This document shows positions 18,946 to 29,931 of a DNA stretch of 64,000 nt, piece after piece (within the stretch, counting starts at the first letter, position 1; each line of letters starts with the position of its first letter). The stretch is taken from contig NIOE01000021.1 of NCBI GenBank assembly GCA_002205125.1, positions 1 to 64,000 of the forward strand, in the 5' to 3' direction. This DNA is from Roseateles noduli (GTDB taxonomy: Bacteria > Pseudomonadota > Gammaproteobacteria > Burkholderiales > Burkholderiaceae_C). The notes beneath the pieces were generated by a model. The model did not search any database and had not been told where the DNA came from. It saw only the letters and a program-made list of their open reading frames with translations. A program made the translations under genes and the position numbers.

Positions 18946-19925
18946 GCGCGACCGGACCCAGGCTGCTGCCCGTGAAGACTTCGCCCGTTCCGCGCTCCGC
19001 GCGCCGTCATCTGCTGCGCGGTGCGTTGCGTCACGGCGCGGCGCTGCTCGTCGGTCTGACCGCGGTCGTGCAGGCGCAGCCGCAAGGCGCCTCGGCACCG
19101 GGCGCCGCGCCCTGCGACAAGCCCGTCTACCTGACCTTCGACACCGGCCACATGGGCGTCGCGCCGCTGATCGTCGACACGCTCAAGCGCTTCGACGCGA
19201 AGGCCACGTTCTTCCTGGCCCAGGAGCCGACGATGGACGGCGGCCAGACGCTGGACGACAAGTGGGCGCCGTGGTGGAAGCAACTGGCCGAGCAGGGCCA
19301 CGATTTCGGCTCGCACACCTGGTACCACGACGCCTGGTCGGCGGACCTGCCCGACGGGAGGTTCCGCTTCAAGCGCGCCGCGGGCGAGCAGGTGCCGCAG
19401 AACGTCGTGCTGAGCGCGACCGAGTACTGCGAGGAACTCAAGCGCCCCGCGCGGCGCTTCCTGGAAATGACCGGCCGGCCGATGTCCATGATCTTCCGCG
19501 CGCCGGCCGGGCGCACCTCGCCGGCGCTGCTCGCGGCGGCGCAGGCCTGCGGCTTCCGCCACGTGGGCTGGAACCCGTCGGGCTTCCTCGGCGACGAACT
19601 GCCCAGCGACAAGTTCCCCAACCAGGCGTTGCTGGAGCAGGCGCTGCGACGCGTCAAGCCGGGCGACATCCTGATGGCCCACCTGGGCATCTGGTCGCGC
19701 CAGGATCCGTGGGCGCCGACGGTGTTGGAGCCGCTGCTGCAGGGATTGAAGAACCGGGGCATGTGCTTCGCGCCGTTGCGCGATCATCCGGAGTACGTCG
19801 CGTGGATGCGCAAGCCGCAGGAGGCGGTCGCGCTGAAGGCGACGTCGGCATCGACATCGACGCCCACGGCGGCGTCCGGCGGCGGCACCGCGGTGCCGGG
19901 CACCAAGGACGCGCTGAGGCGCTGA
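18942..19925 (+). CDS. Polysaccharide deacetylase (NodB homology) with altered metal motif
   Basis: Carbohydrate-esterase-4-type exported protein. A GTG at 18942 overlaps the previous stop and gives 327 aa; GTG at 18972 is an alternative. A signal-like hydrophobic stretch (ALRHGAALLVGLTAVVQAQ) is followed by the NodB fold: motif 1 reads TFDTG (residues 65-69) instead of TFDDG, motif 2 is HTWYH (His125, His129) and motif 3 is FRAPAGR. The first Asp, the catalytic base, is kept, but the metal-binding second Asp is Thr. The two histidines remain. Low-complexity Thr/Ser tail. Activity is therefore uncertain; an envelope glycan role is likely. Confidence 0.85.
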   Translation: MSATGPRLLPVKTSPVPRSARRHLLRGALRHGAALLVGLTAVVQAQPQGASAPGAAPCDKPVYLTFDTGHMGVAPLIVDTLKRFDAKATFFLAQEPTMDGGQTLDDKWAPWWKQLAEQGHDFGSHTWYHDAWSADLPDGRFRFKRAAGEQVPQNVVLSATEYCEELKRPARRFLEMTGRPMSMIFRAPAGRTSPALLAAAQACGFRHVGWNPSGFLGDELPSDKFPNQALLEQALRRVKPGDILMAHLGIWSRQDPWAPTVLEPLLQGLKNRGMCFAPLRDHPEYVAWMRKPQEAVALKATSASTSTPTAASGGGTAVPGTKDALRR

Positions 19926-19956
19926 TGCATCGCTTTCCAGGAGGACCGACGGCGTG

Positions 19957-21009
19957 ATGGACTGGTTCACCGATCTGTTCGGACAGGCGCAGCAGGCGCT
20001 GTTCGAGAGCGTCATTCAACCGATCGTCTTCAACCTCGGCTTCGGCAACCTGCTCGAGGACGCGTTCGACGCGACCGGCTGGCTGCTGGTCGGCCTGATC
20101 CAGATCGTCGTGATGCTGGCGGTGATCGGCTCGCTGCAGCGCTGGCGTCCGGCCGAAGCCGTCACCGACCGCCACGCGATCCGCATCGACATCGTCTACA
20201 CGCTGATCCAGCGGCTGGGGCTGTTCCGGCTGGTCATGTTCTTCTCGCTGGAGCCGCTGTTCGACGGCGCCGTCGGCGAGATGCGCATGCACGGCATCCC
20301 GACCTTCCAGCTCGACGCGCTGTGGCCCGGCGTCACCGACGTGGCCTGGGTCAGCTTCGTGATCTACCTCGTCGCCTTCGACCTGCTGATGTACTGGCTG
20401 CATCGCGCGCAGCATTCGTGGAACTGGTGGTGGGCGCTGCACTCGCTGCACCACAGCCAGCGCCAGATGACGATGTGGAGCGACAGCCGCAACCATCTGC
20501 TCGACGACCTGATCATCGACAGCGCGGTCGCGATCACCGCGCGGCTGATCGGGGTCGGTCCCGGACAGTTCGTCGCGCTGGTGGCGATCTCGCAGCTGCT
20601 GGAGAACCTGCAGCACGCCAACCTGCGGCTGACCTTCGGCCTGATCGGCGAGCGGCTGCTGGTGAGCCCGCGCTTCCACCGGCTGCACCATTCGATCGGC
20701 ATCGGCCACGAGAACTTCGGCCGCGGCACCCTGGGCGGCCACAACTTCGCGGTGATGTTCCCGATCTGGGACGTGCTGTTCCGCACCGCCAACTTCGAGG
20801 ACCGCTGGGACCCGACCGGCGTGCGCGACCAGTTGCCGGAAGAGGGCGGCCGCGACTACGGGCGCGGTTTCTGGGCGCAGCAGTGGCTGGGGCTCAAGCG
20901 GCTCGCCGGACGTGACAAGATCGCGGCCGCGCCCGGAGATGGACCCCGCCCGTCCGGCGGCGCGCCCATGGACATCGCCGGCCGCGCGCCGGCCGGAGGG
21001 AACGACTGA
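19957..21009 (+). CDS. Sterol desaturase / fatty acid hydroxylase superfamily membrane protein
   Basis: A 350-aa integral membrane di-iron enzyme. Several hydrophobic helices occupy the first 170 residues, and the three histidine boxes of the superfamily are present: HRAQH, HSLHHS and HRLHH, with a further HENFG/GGHNF tract. Substrate is a lipid or hydroxylatable hydrocarbon, not identifiable here. A GTG immediately precedes the ATG (GTGATG), so 19954 could serve as start. The next gene overlaps at TGATGA. Part of an envelope-flavoured run with the deacetylase and EI24 genes. Confidence 0.88.
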   Translation: MDWFTDLFGQAQQALFESVIQPIVFNLGFGNLLEDAFDATGWLLVGLIQIVVMLAVIGSLQRWRPAEAVTDRHAIRIDIVYTLIQRLGLFRLVMFFSLEPLFDGAVGEMRMHGIPTFQLDALWPGVTDVAWVSFVIYLVAFDLLMYWLHRAQHSWNWWWALHSLHHSQRQMTMWSDSRNHLLDDLIIDSAVAITARLIGVGPGQFVALVAISQLLENLQHANLRLTFGLIGERLLVSPRFHRLHHSIGIGHENFGRGTLGGHNFAVMFPIWDVLFRTANFEDRWDPTGVRDQLPEEGGRDYGRGFWAQQWLGLKRLAGRDKIAAAPGDGPRPSGGAPMDIAGRAPAGGND

Positions 21010-21977
21010 TGATCAAGCCGATGAGCCGCCTCGCGGACTCGTTCTGGCGTGCCGCCGCGTACTGCCTGCATCCGCGCGTGATCGGCCTGTCGCTGCTGCC
21101 GCTGATCGTCTCGGCGGCGCTGGCCTTCGGCCTGGGCTACTTCTTCTGGGAAGCGGCGGTCGCCGGCGTGCGCGCGACGATGGAGTCGTGGAGCCTCATC
21201 GACGGCATGCTGAAGTGGCTGGACAGCCTGGGCGCCTCGTCGTTCCGCACCGTGCTCGCGCCCATCGTCGTGCTGGCGATGGCCGTGCCGGCGCTGGTCG
21301 TGCTCAGCCTGCTGCTGGTCGCGCTGCTGATGACGCCGTCGATGGTCGACCTGGTCGCGCAGCGCCGCTTCGCCGGGCTGGAGCGCAAGCGCGGCGCGGG
21401 CTTCGTCGCCAGCCTGAGCTGGTCGCTGGGCCACACGGTGCTGTGCGTCGTGCTGCTGATCGCCTCGCTGCCGTTCTGGCTGATCCCGCCGCTGGCGCTG
21501 ATCCTGCCGCCGCTGATCTGGGGCTGGCTGGGCTACCGGGTCTTCACCTTCGACGTGCTCGCCGAACACGCCTCCGGCCCCGAGCGCCGGCGGCTCATCA
21601 GCGAGCACCGGATGCCGCTGCTCGTGCTCGGTCTGGCGACGGGCTACCTCGGTGCGGCTCCCGCCGCGATCTGGGCGCTCGGCGCGCTGACCATCGCCTT
21701 CGCGCCGGTGTTGATCCTGGTCTCGGTGTGGCTGTACACGCTGGTCTTCGCGTTCAGTTCGCTGTGGTTCGCGCATTACGCGCTGGCCGCGCTGCAGGAG
21801 ATGCGCCGTGCCGACACCGTCTCCGACCGCGTGCCCGATCCGGTGATGGACGCGCTGCCGGCGAACTACGCGACCGCGCCGCCGCGCATCGTCGACGATG
21901 TCGAGGGGGTGGACGGCGGGCAAGACCCGACCCCCGGGCCGGCGCCGCGCATCGAGAACAAGCCGTCGCCGCTCTGA
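21009..21977 (+). CDS. EI24 domain-containing membrane protein (CysZ-like)
   Basis: A 322-aa polytopic membrane protein. The N-terminal FWRAAAYCLHPRVIGLSLLP and six or so hydrophobic helices up to about residue 265 (including FWLIPPLALILPPLIW) match the EI24/CysZ family, whose E. coli member is a sulfate channel. Betaproteobacterial EI24 proteins like this lack a cys context. The last 55 residues are Pro/Asp-rich. Start codon overlaps the hydroxylase stop. Confidence 0.85.
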   Translation: MIKPMSRLADSFWRAAAYCLHPRVIGLSLLPLIVSAALAFGLGYFFWEAAVAGVRATMESWSLIDGMLKWLDSLGASSFRTVLAPIVVLAMAVPALVVLSLLLVALLMTPSMVDLVAQRRFAGLERKRGAGFVASLSWSLGHTVLCVVLLIASLPFWLIPPLALILPPLIWGWLGYRVFTFDVLAEHASGPERRRLISEHRMPLLVLGLATGYLGAAPAAIWALGALTIAFAPVLILVSVWLYTLVFAFSSLWFAHYALAALQEMRRADTVSDRVPDPVMDALPANYATAPPRIVDDVEGVDGGQDPTPGPAPRIENKPSPL

Positions 21978-22038
21978 GCCCGCGCTCGCCTCCGCGCTGG
22001 CGCTGATTGCCACTCCCACGTTTCTGCAGGAATCCCGC

Positions 22039-22833
22039 ATGAACATCGGCCTCTTCATCATCGGCGACGAGATCCTGTCCGGGAAGCGGCAGGACAAGCA
22101 CCTGTCCAAGGTGATCGAGTTCCTGAGCGCGCGCGGTCTGTCGCTCGCCTGGGCCAAGTACCTTGGCGATGACCGCGAACAGCTGATCCGCGAGTACCGC
22201 GCCGCCTTCGACAGCGGCGACCTGTTCTTCAGCTGCGGCGGCATCGGCGCGACGCCGGACGACCACACGCGGCAGGCCGCGGCCGCGGCGCTCGACCGCC
22301 CGCTCGAACTGCATCCCGAGGCCGCGGACCTGATCTGGCAGCGTGTCCAGCAGATGGCGGCGGAGCAGGGCACCACGCCCGAGCGCGACCACCCCGACAC
22401 GCAGCGCCGCATGGAGATGGGCGTGTTCCCGCAAGGGGCCGCGATCATCCCGAATCCGTACAACAAGATCCCCGGTTTCTCGATCGGGCGCGCCTACTTC
22501 GTCCCGGGCTTCCCGGTGATGGCGCATCCGATGATCGAATGGGTCCTGGATCACCTGCACGCCGACCTGCACCGCGAGGTCGGCACGCGCGAGCGCTCGC
22601 TGATCGTGCAGGGCGCGATGGAGGCGAGCCTGACGCCGCTGATGGAGCGCGTCGAGGCCGACTTCCCCGGCATCAAGGTCTTCTCGCTGCCCAGCGTCGA
22701 CCATCCGCAGTGGGGTCGCCACATCGAACTGGGCGTCAAGGGCGACGCGGCCGCCATGGACGCCGCCTACGCCGCCCTGCGGGCGGGCGTTGTCCAGTTT
22801 GGTGCCTCCATCGGCACTGAATTGGTGCGATGA
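22039..22833 (+). CDS. Molybdopterin-binding (MoaB/CinA-N-like) domain protein
   Basis: A 264-aa protein of the molybdopterin-binding/competence-damage N-terminal type. The opening LFIIGDEILSGKRQDKH and the central SCGGIGATPDDHTRQAAA are the signature tracts shared by MoaB, MogA and CinA-N. The rest (PNPYNKIPGFSIGRAYFVPG) matches stand-alone CinA-N proteins. No C-terminal amidase domain is present. Whether it binds molybdopterin or hydrolyses a nucleotide is unclear. It is 61 nt from the EI24 gene and ends just before the glnA control region. Confidence 0.87.
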   Translation: MNIGLFIIGDEILSGKRQDKHLSKVIEFLSARGLSLAWAKYLGDDREQLIREYRAAFDSGDLFFSCGGIGATPDDHTRQAAAAALDRPLELHPEAADLIWQRVQQMAAEQGTTPERDHPDTQRRMEMGVFPQGAAIIPNPYNKIPGFSIGRAYFVPGFPVMAHPMIEWVLDHLHADLHREVGTRERSLIVQGAMEASLTPLMERVEADFPGIKVFSLPSVDHPQWGRHIELGVKGDAAAMDAAYAALRAGVVQFGASIGTELVR

Positions 22834-22948
22834 TGCACCGATTCGGGACCGCCTCCGGGCGGTGCCCCGCCGGGTGTGACGGAGGTCTTGTCCGACCGCC
22901 GGTCGCCGCCCCCGTCTGGCGCGTTGGGCGTCAAGGGCTTGCGCGTCA

Positions 22949-22965
22949 TGCACCGCTCTGGCGCC
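22949..22965 (+). promoter_or_regulatory. NtrC-type binding site upstream of glnA
   Basis: TGCACCGCTCTGGCGCC matches the 17-bp NtrC dyad pattern (TGCACCA-N3-TGGTGCA) at most dyad positions. Its centre lies about 60 bp before the predicted start of transcription. A poorer match lies at 22834-22850, about 175 bp upstream. Confidence 0.6.
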
Positions 22966-22989
22966 TGGCTGTCACCGTGCCGCCATCTG

Positions 22990-23006
22990 TTGGCATGCAA
23001 ACTGCT
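22990..23006 (+). promoter_or_regulatory. Sigma-54 (RpoN) promoter of glnA
   Basis: TTGGCATGCAAACTGCT matches the -24/-12 consensus: GG at 22992-22993 and GC at 23004-23005 with exact 12-bp pitch. Predicted transcription start near 23017, giving a leader of about 58 nt. Nitrogen control of glnA through NtrC, which is encoded downstream, follows. Confidence 0.8.
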
Positions 23007-23074
23007 AAATCGTCCCCGCTGGGCCGTTGCCCCACGACTCTTTCTTTCTTTCCAGCCCCCTCTAGGAGTGATTG

Positions 23075-24493
23075 ATGGCCACCAAGACCGTCGCCGACGT
23101 GATGAACCTGGTCAAGGAGCACGAAGTCAAGTTCGTTGACTTCCGCTTCACCGACACGCGCGGCAAGGAGCAGCACGTGACCGTGCCCGTCTCCCATTTC
23201 GACGAAGACAAGTTCTCGGAAGGCCATGCCTTCGACGGCTCCTCGATCGCCGGCTGGAAGGGCATCGAAGCCTCCGACATGCTGCTGATGCCGGACCCGA
23301 ACACGGCCAACATCGACCCGTTCTTCGAAGAGCCGACGCTGATCCTGAGCTGCGACGTCATCGACCCGACCGACGGCAAGGCCTATGAGCGCGACCCGCG
23401 CTCGCTGGCCCGTCGCGCCGAGGCCTACCTGAAGTCCTCCGGCCTGGGCGACACCGCCTACTTCGGTCCGGAACCCGAGTTCTTCATCTTCGACAGCGTC
23501 CGCTGGAACGTCGACATGTCCGGCTCGTTCGTCAAGATCGAATCGGAAGAAGCGGCCTGGAACACCGGCAAGGACTACGAGCACGGCAACAGCGGCTATC
23601 GTCCGACCGTCAAGGGCGGCTACTTCCCGGTGCCCCCGGTCGACAGCGGCCAGGACATGCGCTCGGAGATGTGCCTGATCCTGGAACAGATGGGCATCCC
23701 CGTCGAAGTCCACCACCACGAGGTCGCGAACGCGGGCCAGATGGAGATCGGCACCAAGTTCAGCTCGCTGGTCCAGCGCGCCGACTGGCTGCAGCTGCAG
23801 AAGTACATCATCCAGAACGTCGCGCACGCCTACGGCAAGACCGCCACGTTCATGCCGAAGCCCATCGTCGGCGACAACGGCTCGGGCATGCACGTGCACC
23901 AGTCGGTCTGGAAGGACGGCAAGAACCTGTTCGCCGGTGACGGCTACGCCGGCCTGAGCGACTTCGCGCTGTACTACATCGGCGGCATCATCAAGCACGC
24001 CCGCGCGCTGAACGCCATCACCAACCCGGGCACGAACTCGTACAAGCGTCTGGTGCCCGGCTTCGAAGCCCCGGTGAAGCTGGCCTACTCGGCCAAGAAC
24101 CGCTCGGCCTCGATCCGCATCCCGTACGTGGCCAACCCCAAGGGCCGCCGCATCGAGGCGCGTTTCCCGGACCCCTCGGCCAACCCGTACCTGGCCTTCG
24201 CCGCGCTGCTGATGGCCGGCCTGGACGGCGTGGAAAACAAGATCCATCCGGGCGAAGCCGCCACGAAGGACCTGTACCACCTGCCGCCGGAAGAAGACGC
24301 GAAGATCCCGACCGTCTGCCACTCGCTGGACCAGGCGCTGGAGTATCTGGACAAGGACCGCGCGTTCCTGACCAAGGGCGGCGTGTTCACCGACAGCTTC
24401 ATCGATGCCTACATCGAGCTGAAGATGCAGGAAGTCCAGCGCTTCCGCATGACCACCCACCCGGTCGAGTTCGACATGTACTACTCGCTGTGA
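23075..24493 (+). CDS. glnA: Glutamine synthetase type I
   Basis: ATP-dependent ligation of ammonia to glutamate; dodecameric cytoplasmic enzyme. The 472-aa product has the normal GSI length and motifs: FDGSSIAGW near residue 50, the metal site PEPEFFIFD near 132, [19 protein letters not shown] around 262-280, NRSASIRIP around 340, and the adenylylation tyrosine Tyr401 in [10 protein letters not shown], which marks the GSI-beta class regulated by GlnE. ATG at 23075 follows TAGGAG. Transcribed from a sigma-54 promoter; closed by a UUCG-loop terminator. Confidence 0.98.
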   Translation: MATKTVADVMNLVKEHEVKFVDFRFTDTRGKEQHVTVPVSHFDEDKFSEGHAFDGSSIAGWKGIEASDMLLMPDPNTANIDPFFEEPTLILSCDVIDPTDGKAYERDPRSLARRAEAYLKSSGLGDTAYFGPEPEFFIFDSVRWNVDMSGSFVKIESEEAAWNTGKDYEHGNSGYRPTVKGGYFPVPPVDSGQDMRSEMCLILEQMGIPVEVHHHEVANAGQMEIGTKFSSLVQRADWLQLQKYIIQNVAHAYGKTATFMPKPIVGDNGSGMHVHQSVWKDGKNLFAGDGYAGLSDFALYYIGGIIKHARALNAITNPGTNSYKRLVPGFEAPVKLAYSAKNRSASIRIPYVANPKGRRIEARFPDPSANPYLAFAALLMAGLDGVENKIHPGEAATKDLYHLPPEEDAKIPTVCHSLDQALEYLDKDRAFLTKGGVFTDSFIDAYIELKMQEVQRFRMTTHPVEFDMYYSL

Positions 24494-24560
24494 TCGTCCG
24501 CGCGGAGGGCGCCATGACCGCTTCGGCACGGCCCGCTCCGCACGTTCGTCGCACCGCACA

Positions 24561-24588
24561 GGGACGGCTTCGGCCGTCCCTTTTCTTT
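24561..24588 (+). terminator. Rho-independent terminator of glnA
   Basis: An 8-bp GGGACGGC/GCCGTCCC stem closed by a TTCG tetraloop and followed by TTTTCTTT; a textbook terminator 68 nt after glnA. Confidence 0.92.
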
Positions 24589-24736
24589 GGCCGTCCTTTC
24601 CCTTGCCGTCCGTGGCACGCCGTCTCGGCCCTTCCACATGCGAACACCTGGCAACAGCGCGTGAGTGCCCGCTCTCGCCCAGGGGTGACTGATTGCGTCA
24701 CAATGCCCGACGACTCTGGTCAGTTAGAAGCAGGGA

Positions 24737-25282
24737 ATGCAGATGACGCTGCAGCACACGCGGGTGGGACGTACTTGGTTGGCGACGATGCTGACCGCCA
24801 TGATGGGCATGGCGGCCGGGCAGGCGTCGGCGCAGGGCGTGGTGTATCGCTGCCCCGGTCCGCCGGTGCTCTACACCGACGCGATCTCCGCCAAGGAAGC
24901 CGCCGACAAGGGCTGCCGCAGCATCGAGGGCACGCCGATCTCCGTGATCGCGCCCAGCAAGCCGCGCTCGCCGGCGACGACGCCGGCACCCACCTCCGGT
25001 TCGGGAGGGCAGGGTGACCTCAAGGTCGACGGCAAGGACCAGCGCGTGCGCGACGACGACCGCCGCCGCATCCTGGAGCAGGAGCTGCGCGACGCGGAAG
25101 GCAAGCTCGCCAAGGTCCAGGCGGAATACAACGGCGGCCAGCCCGAGAGGCGCGGCGACGAACGCAACTACCAGAAGTACCTGGACCGCACGACCGAGCT
25201 CAAGGCTTCGGTCACGCGCCAGGAGGCCGACGTCCAGGCCATCAAGCGCGAGCTCGCCAAGCTGCCGCCGCCCAACCTCTGA
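24737..25282 (+). CDS. DUF4124-type exported protein
   Basis: A 181-aa exported protein with a signal peptide (WLATMLTAMMGMAAGQASAQ), then a short DUF4124-like segment (GVVYRCPGPPVLYTDAIS, and a second Cys in KGCRSIEG) and a charged coiled-coil helix (about 95-175, rich in Arg, Glu and Lys). DUF4124 proteins of unknown role commonly sit between glnA and ntrB in betaproteobacteria, which supports the call. Function unknown. Confidence 0.8.
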   Translation: MQMTLQHTRVGRTWLATMLTAMMGMAAGQASAQGVVYRCPGPPVLYTDAISAKEAADKGCRSIEGTPISVIAPSKPRSPATTPAPTSGSGGQGDLKVDGKDQRVRDDDRRRILEQELRDAEGKLAKVQAEYNGGQPERRGDERNYQKYLDRTTELKASVTRQEADVQAIKRELAKLPPPNL

Positions 25283-25351
25283 TCGAGGGACGGCGGGCCG
25301 GGCCGCAGGGGCCGGGGTGTCGCGCGCCGATGGCGACACGAGCGACACCGC

Positions 25352-26503
25352 ATGAAGACGCCCGCCCCCGTTTCACCGGCCGCACAGGCCGCACAGGCCG
25401 CACAGGCCGCACGCGCCACACACGACGCGCACAACGCCCAGTACGCCTGCTTCGACCTGCTCGCGACCCTGGTCGCCGTGGTCCAGGCCGACGGCACCTG
25501 CGAGTTCGCCAACACCGCCGTCGAGACGCTGTTCAACCTCCCGCGCCGCGCGGTCCAGGGCAGCAACCTGCTCGAATGGTTCGTCGACACCGGCCGTGTG
25601 GTCGAGGCGCTCGAAGAGGTGAGCCGCAACGCGTTCTCCAGTTCGCGCTTCGACGCGACCATCCGACGCGGCCCGCGCTCGCATGACGACCTGCTGCCGG
25701 TGCACGTGATCGTCAGCCAGACCGACGATCCGCAGCGGCTGGTGATCGAGCTGATCGAGAACGCGCAGCAGACGCGCCAGGACCGCGAGGAGCGCAACCT
25801 CGACCAGGTCCACGCGACCAAGGAACTGACGCGCAACCTGGCGCATGAGATCAAGAACCCGCTGGGCGGCATCCGCGGCGCGGCGCAGCTGCTGGCGCTG
25901 GAGCTGCAGCCCACCGACCTATGGCCGGAGCTCGAGGAATACACCGAGGTCATCATCCACGAGGCCGACCGGCTGCAGTCGCTGGTGGACCGGCTGCTGG
26001 CGCCGCACCGGCGCGCGCAGGTGGTGGGCGACGTCAACATCCACGAGGTCTGCGAGCGGGTGCGGTCGCTGGTGCTGGCGCAGTACCCGCGCGGGCTGAC
26101 GATGGTCCGGGACTACGACATCTCGCTGCCCGATTTCCGCGGCGACCGCGAGCAGCTGATCCAGGCGGTGCTCAACATCGTCCAGAACGCGGCGCAGGCG
26201 CTGCACGAGCACATCCATGCGGGCGACGCCGTCATCGCGCTGCGCACGCGCGTGGCCCGGCAGGTGACGATCGGCAAGCAGCGGTGGCGCTTGGCATTGG
26301 AATTGCATATCGAAGACAACGGCCCGGGCGTGCCCGAAGAGATCAAGGACCGCATCTTCTTTCCGCTGGTATCAGGGAGGGATGGCGGTTCCGGTCTCGG
26401 GCTGACGCTGGCGCAGACGATCGCCCAACAGCACCAGGGGATGATCGATTGCGACAGCCAGCCGGGTCGGACCGATTTCCGAATCACCCTGCCTTTGCCT
26501 TGA
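25352..26503 (+). CDS. glnL: Nitrogen regulation sensor kinase NtrB
   Basis: Soluble two-component kinase/phosphatase that reads nitrogen status through PII and controls NtrC phosphorylation. The 383-aa protein has a PAS domain (about 30-130), the H-box with phospho-accepting His165 (NLAHEIKNPLGG), and a HATPase domain with the N-box (IVQNAAQAL), DNGPG and GGSGLGL. The N-terminus carries an extra AAQAAQAAQAA tract encoded by three 9-bp repeats. ntrC starts 42 nt downstream. Confidence 0.96.
   Translation: MKTPAPVSPAAQAAQAAQAARATHDAHNAQYACFDLLATLVAVVQADGTCEFANTAVETLFNLPRRAVQGSNLLEWFVDTGRVVEALEEVSRNAFSSSRFDATIRRGPRSHDDLLPVHVIVSQTDDPQRLVIELIENAQQTRQDREERNLDQVHATKELTRNLAHEIKNPLGGIRGAAQLLALELQPTDLWPELEEYTEVIIHEADRLQSLVDRLLAPHRRAQVVGDVNIHEVCERVRSLVLAQYPRGLTMVRDYDISLPDFRGDREQLIQAVLNIVQNAAQALHEHIHAGDAVIALRTRVARQVTIGKQRWRLALELHIEDNGPGVPEEIKDRIFFPLVSGRDGGSGLGLTLAQTIAQQHQGMIDCDSQPGRTDFRITLPLP
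25382..25408 (+). repeat. 9-bp tandem repeat (gcacaggcc x3) in ntrB
   Basis: Three perfect consecutive copies, encoding AQAAQAAQA near the NtrB N-terminus. The array lies before the PAS domain, so copy-number changes would be tolerated. Confidence 0.85.
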
Positions 26504-26545
26504 GCCGCGGCCACAAGCCGACAACGAGGGAAAGGGGAGCCATAG

Positions 26546-28042
<1,497 letters not shown>

Positions 28043-28060
28043 CGTCGCATCGCTCCTTGC

Positions 28061-28108
28061 ACTCCCTCTCCCGCTTGCGGGAGCGGGCAGGGGTGAGGGC
28101 CAGCGGCC
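28061..28108. repeat. REP-like palindromic element, copy 1
   Basis: A 48-bp element containing CCCTCTCCCGC-TT-GCGGGAGCGGG (10 of 11 pairs) and then GGGTGAGGGCCAGCGGCC. It matches 37820-37867 at 47 of 48 positions. It lies between convergent ntrC and an MBL gene, where the hairpin may also act as terminator. Confidence 0.85.
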
Positions 28109-28131
28109 TCACGCAGGAATGCGGCTGAGCC

Positions 28132-29145
28132 TCAAGGGGCCGGACGATCCTTCTTGTCGAGCCACACGCCCAGCCCCTGCGCATTGAGCTCCACATCCAT
28201 CGCCAGCAGCGCGGCCACGCGCGTCGGCGGCATGCGCTCGCCGCAGTGTTCGATCGCGCGGCGCTGGTAAAGCGCGAGCAACTCGCGCTTGAGCGCAACG
28301 TGGCGATCGGGCGCGTCCTTCAGCCGCAGCGCGATCGCTTCCATCTCGTCGATCTGCGCGACCAGCAGCGCCGCGAGGCGCTCGACATCCGCCGCATCTC
28401 GACCCACGACACTGTAGTGCGTCAGGTACATGCGTGAGGGACGCGCCGCCATCATCCGCGCGATGGAGGCGCGCAGCGCGTCCGGCTCGAACTGCACCGG
28501 CGTGCTCGTCGGCATGATCCACGCGCCGCGCTCGGGATCGTCGAACTCGCGATACGACAGTCCGAAGGTATCGCCGGTGAACCAGCCCGCGCTCGCTTCG
28601 TCCCACACGCAGTGGTGATGGCGCGCATGCCCCGGCGTGTCGATCAGGCGCAGCGTGCGTCCGCCGACGGTGATGCGCTGCTCATCGCTGCTCACCTGCG
28701 CGCGCGACTCCGGCACGCCCATCAGCTCGCCGTAGGAGCGATGCATCTCCGCCTCGCCGTAGACCGCGAGCGCACCGGCCCACAGCGCCGACGGGTCGAC
28801 CATGTGCCGCAGTCCGCGCGGATGCACCAGCATCGTCGCCGAGGGCAGCTCCGCCATCAGCGGACCGACGCCGCCGGCATGGTCCAGGTGCACGTGTGTC
28901 GGGATCACCCAGTCCACCGCGTCGCGCGGCACGCCGAGGGCTTCCAGCGCGCCGAGCAGCCGCGGCAGCGCCAGCCGCGTGCCGGTGTCGATGAAGGCGG
29001 CTCGCCCGCCGTCGACGATCAGGAAACACGCGTCGAAATGGTCGCGCTGGAACGCCGTGTCGATGGCGTAGACGCCGGGGACCAGCGGTTCCAGATACGA
29101 CGGCAGCGATGCCGGGGCCGAGGGCAGGGCGGTGGTGGCGCTCAC
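28132..29145 (-). CDS. MBL-fold metallo-hydrolase
   Basis: A 337-aa metallo-beta-lactamase-fold hydrolase. The metal motif is complete ([10 protein letters not shown] near residue 84-93) with further ligands in [10 protein letters not shown] and [11 protein letters not shown], then THYSVVGRD. The opening [19 protein letters not shown] resembles stand-alone hydrolases annotated only as MBL-fold. Substrate unknown. Divergent from def with a 55-nt spacer. Confidence 0.87.
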   Translation of the reverse strand: MSATTALPSAPASLPSYLEPLVPGVYAIDTAFQRDHFDACFLIVDGGRAAFIDTGTRLALPRLLGALEALGVPRDAVDWVIPTHVHLDHAGGVGPLMAELPSATMLVHPRGLRHMVDPSALWAGALAVYGEAEMHRSYGELMGVPESRAQVSSDEQRITVGGRTLRLIDTPGHARHHHCVWDEASAGWFTGDTFGLSYREFDDPERGAWIMPTSTPVQFEPDALRASIARMMAARPSRMYLTHYSVVGRDAADVERLAALLVAQIDEMEAIALRLKDAPDRHVALKRELLALYQRRAIEHCGERMPPTRVAALLAMDVELNAQGLGVWLDKKDRPAP

Positions 29146-29200
29146 GGGCAGTCTCCGGGTCGGGTTCTTAGAATGGTGTTTAGATTACAAGGACCCTGCC

Positions 29201-29737
29201 ATGGCCGTTCGAGAAATCCTGAAGATGGGCGATCCGCGCCTGCTGCGCCACGCCAAGCCGGTGGAAGACTTCGACACGCCCGAGCTGAAGCAGCTGCTCG
29301 AAGACATGTTCGACACCATGAAGGCCGCCAACGGCGCCGGCCTGGCCGCGCCGCAGATCGGCGTGGACCTGCAGGTCGTCGTGTTCGGTTTCCAGCGCAA
29401 CGAGCGCTATCCGGAAGCGCCATCGGTGCCGATGACGGTGCTGATCAACCCGACCATCGAACCGCTCTCCGACGAGACGGAAGAGGGCTGGGAAGGCTGC
29501 CTGTCGGTGCCGGGGTTGCGCGGCGTCGTGCCGCGGCTGAGCCGCATCCGCTATCGCGGATTCGACGCCTTCGGCGCGCTGATCGACCGCGAGGCCGAAG
29601 GCTTCCACGCCCGTGTCGTCCAGCACGAGTGCGACCATCTGGTCGGTACGCTGTATCCGATGCGGATCAAGGACTTCAGCCGCTTCGGCTTCACCGAGAT
29701 CCTGTTCCCGGGCCTGGACCCGAACACGGACGATTGA
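29201..29737 (+). CDS. def: Peptide deformylase
   Basis: Removes the formyl group from nascent proteins. All three motifs are intact: [10 protein letters not shown] (around residue 48), [11 protein letters not shown] (around 100) with the metal-binding Cys, and QHECDHLVG (around 144). ATG at 29201 ([15 protein letters not shown]) gives the normal 178 aa and follows CAAGGACC. An upstream in-frame start at 29132 would overlap the divergent gene and is unlikely. No fmt gene is adjacent. Confidence 0.96.
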   Translation: MAVREILKMGDPRLLRHAKPVEDFDTPELKQLLEDMFDTMKAANGAGLAAPQIGVDLQVVVFGFQRNERYPEAPSVPMTVLINPTIEPLSDETEEGWEGCLSVPGLRGVVPRLSRIRYRGFDAFGALIDREAEGFHARVVQHECDHLVGTLYPMRIKDFSRFGFTEILFPGLDPNTDD

Positions 29738-29931
29738 CGCCTGCTGATCCGGGCGCGCCAGGTGCCAGGGTATCTGGGAACGCCAACACCCATACGGCGT
29801 CCGCTTGACCTCCGCGCAACAGGGCGTCAAGTTGTAAGCAGGCGTGCACCGGGACGTCGCTGAGGCGTTAAGAAACGATCGCGGAACTCCGCGTCCCGCA
29901 TTCCTCCGGATGCCGGTGGAGGCAAAAGGCC

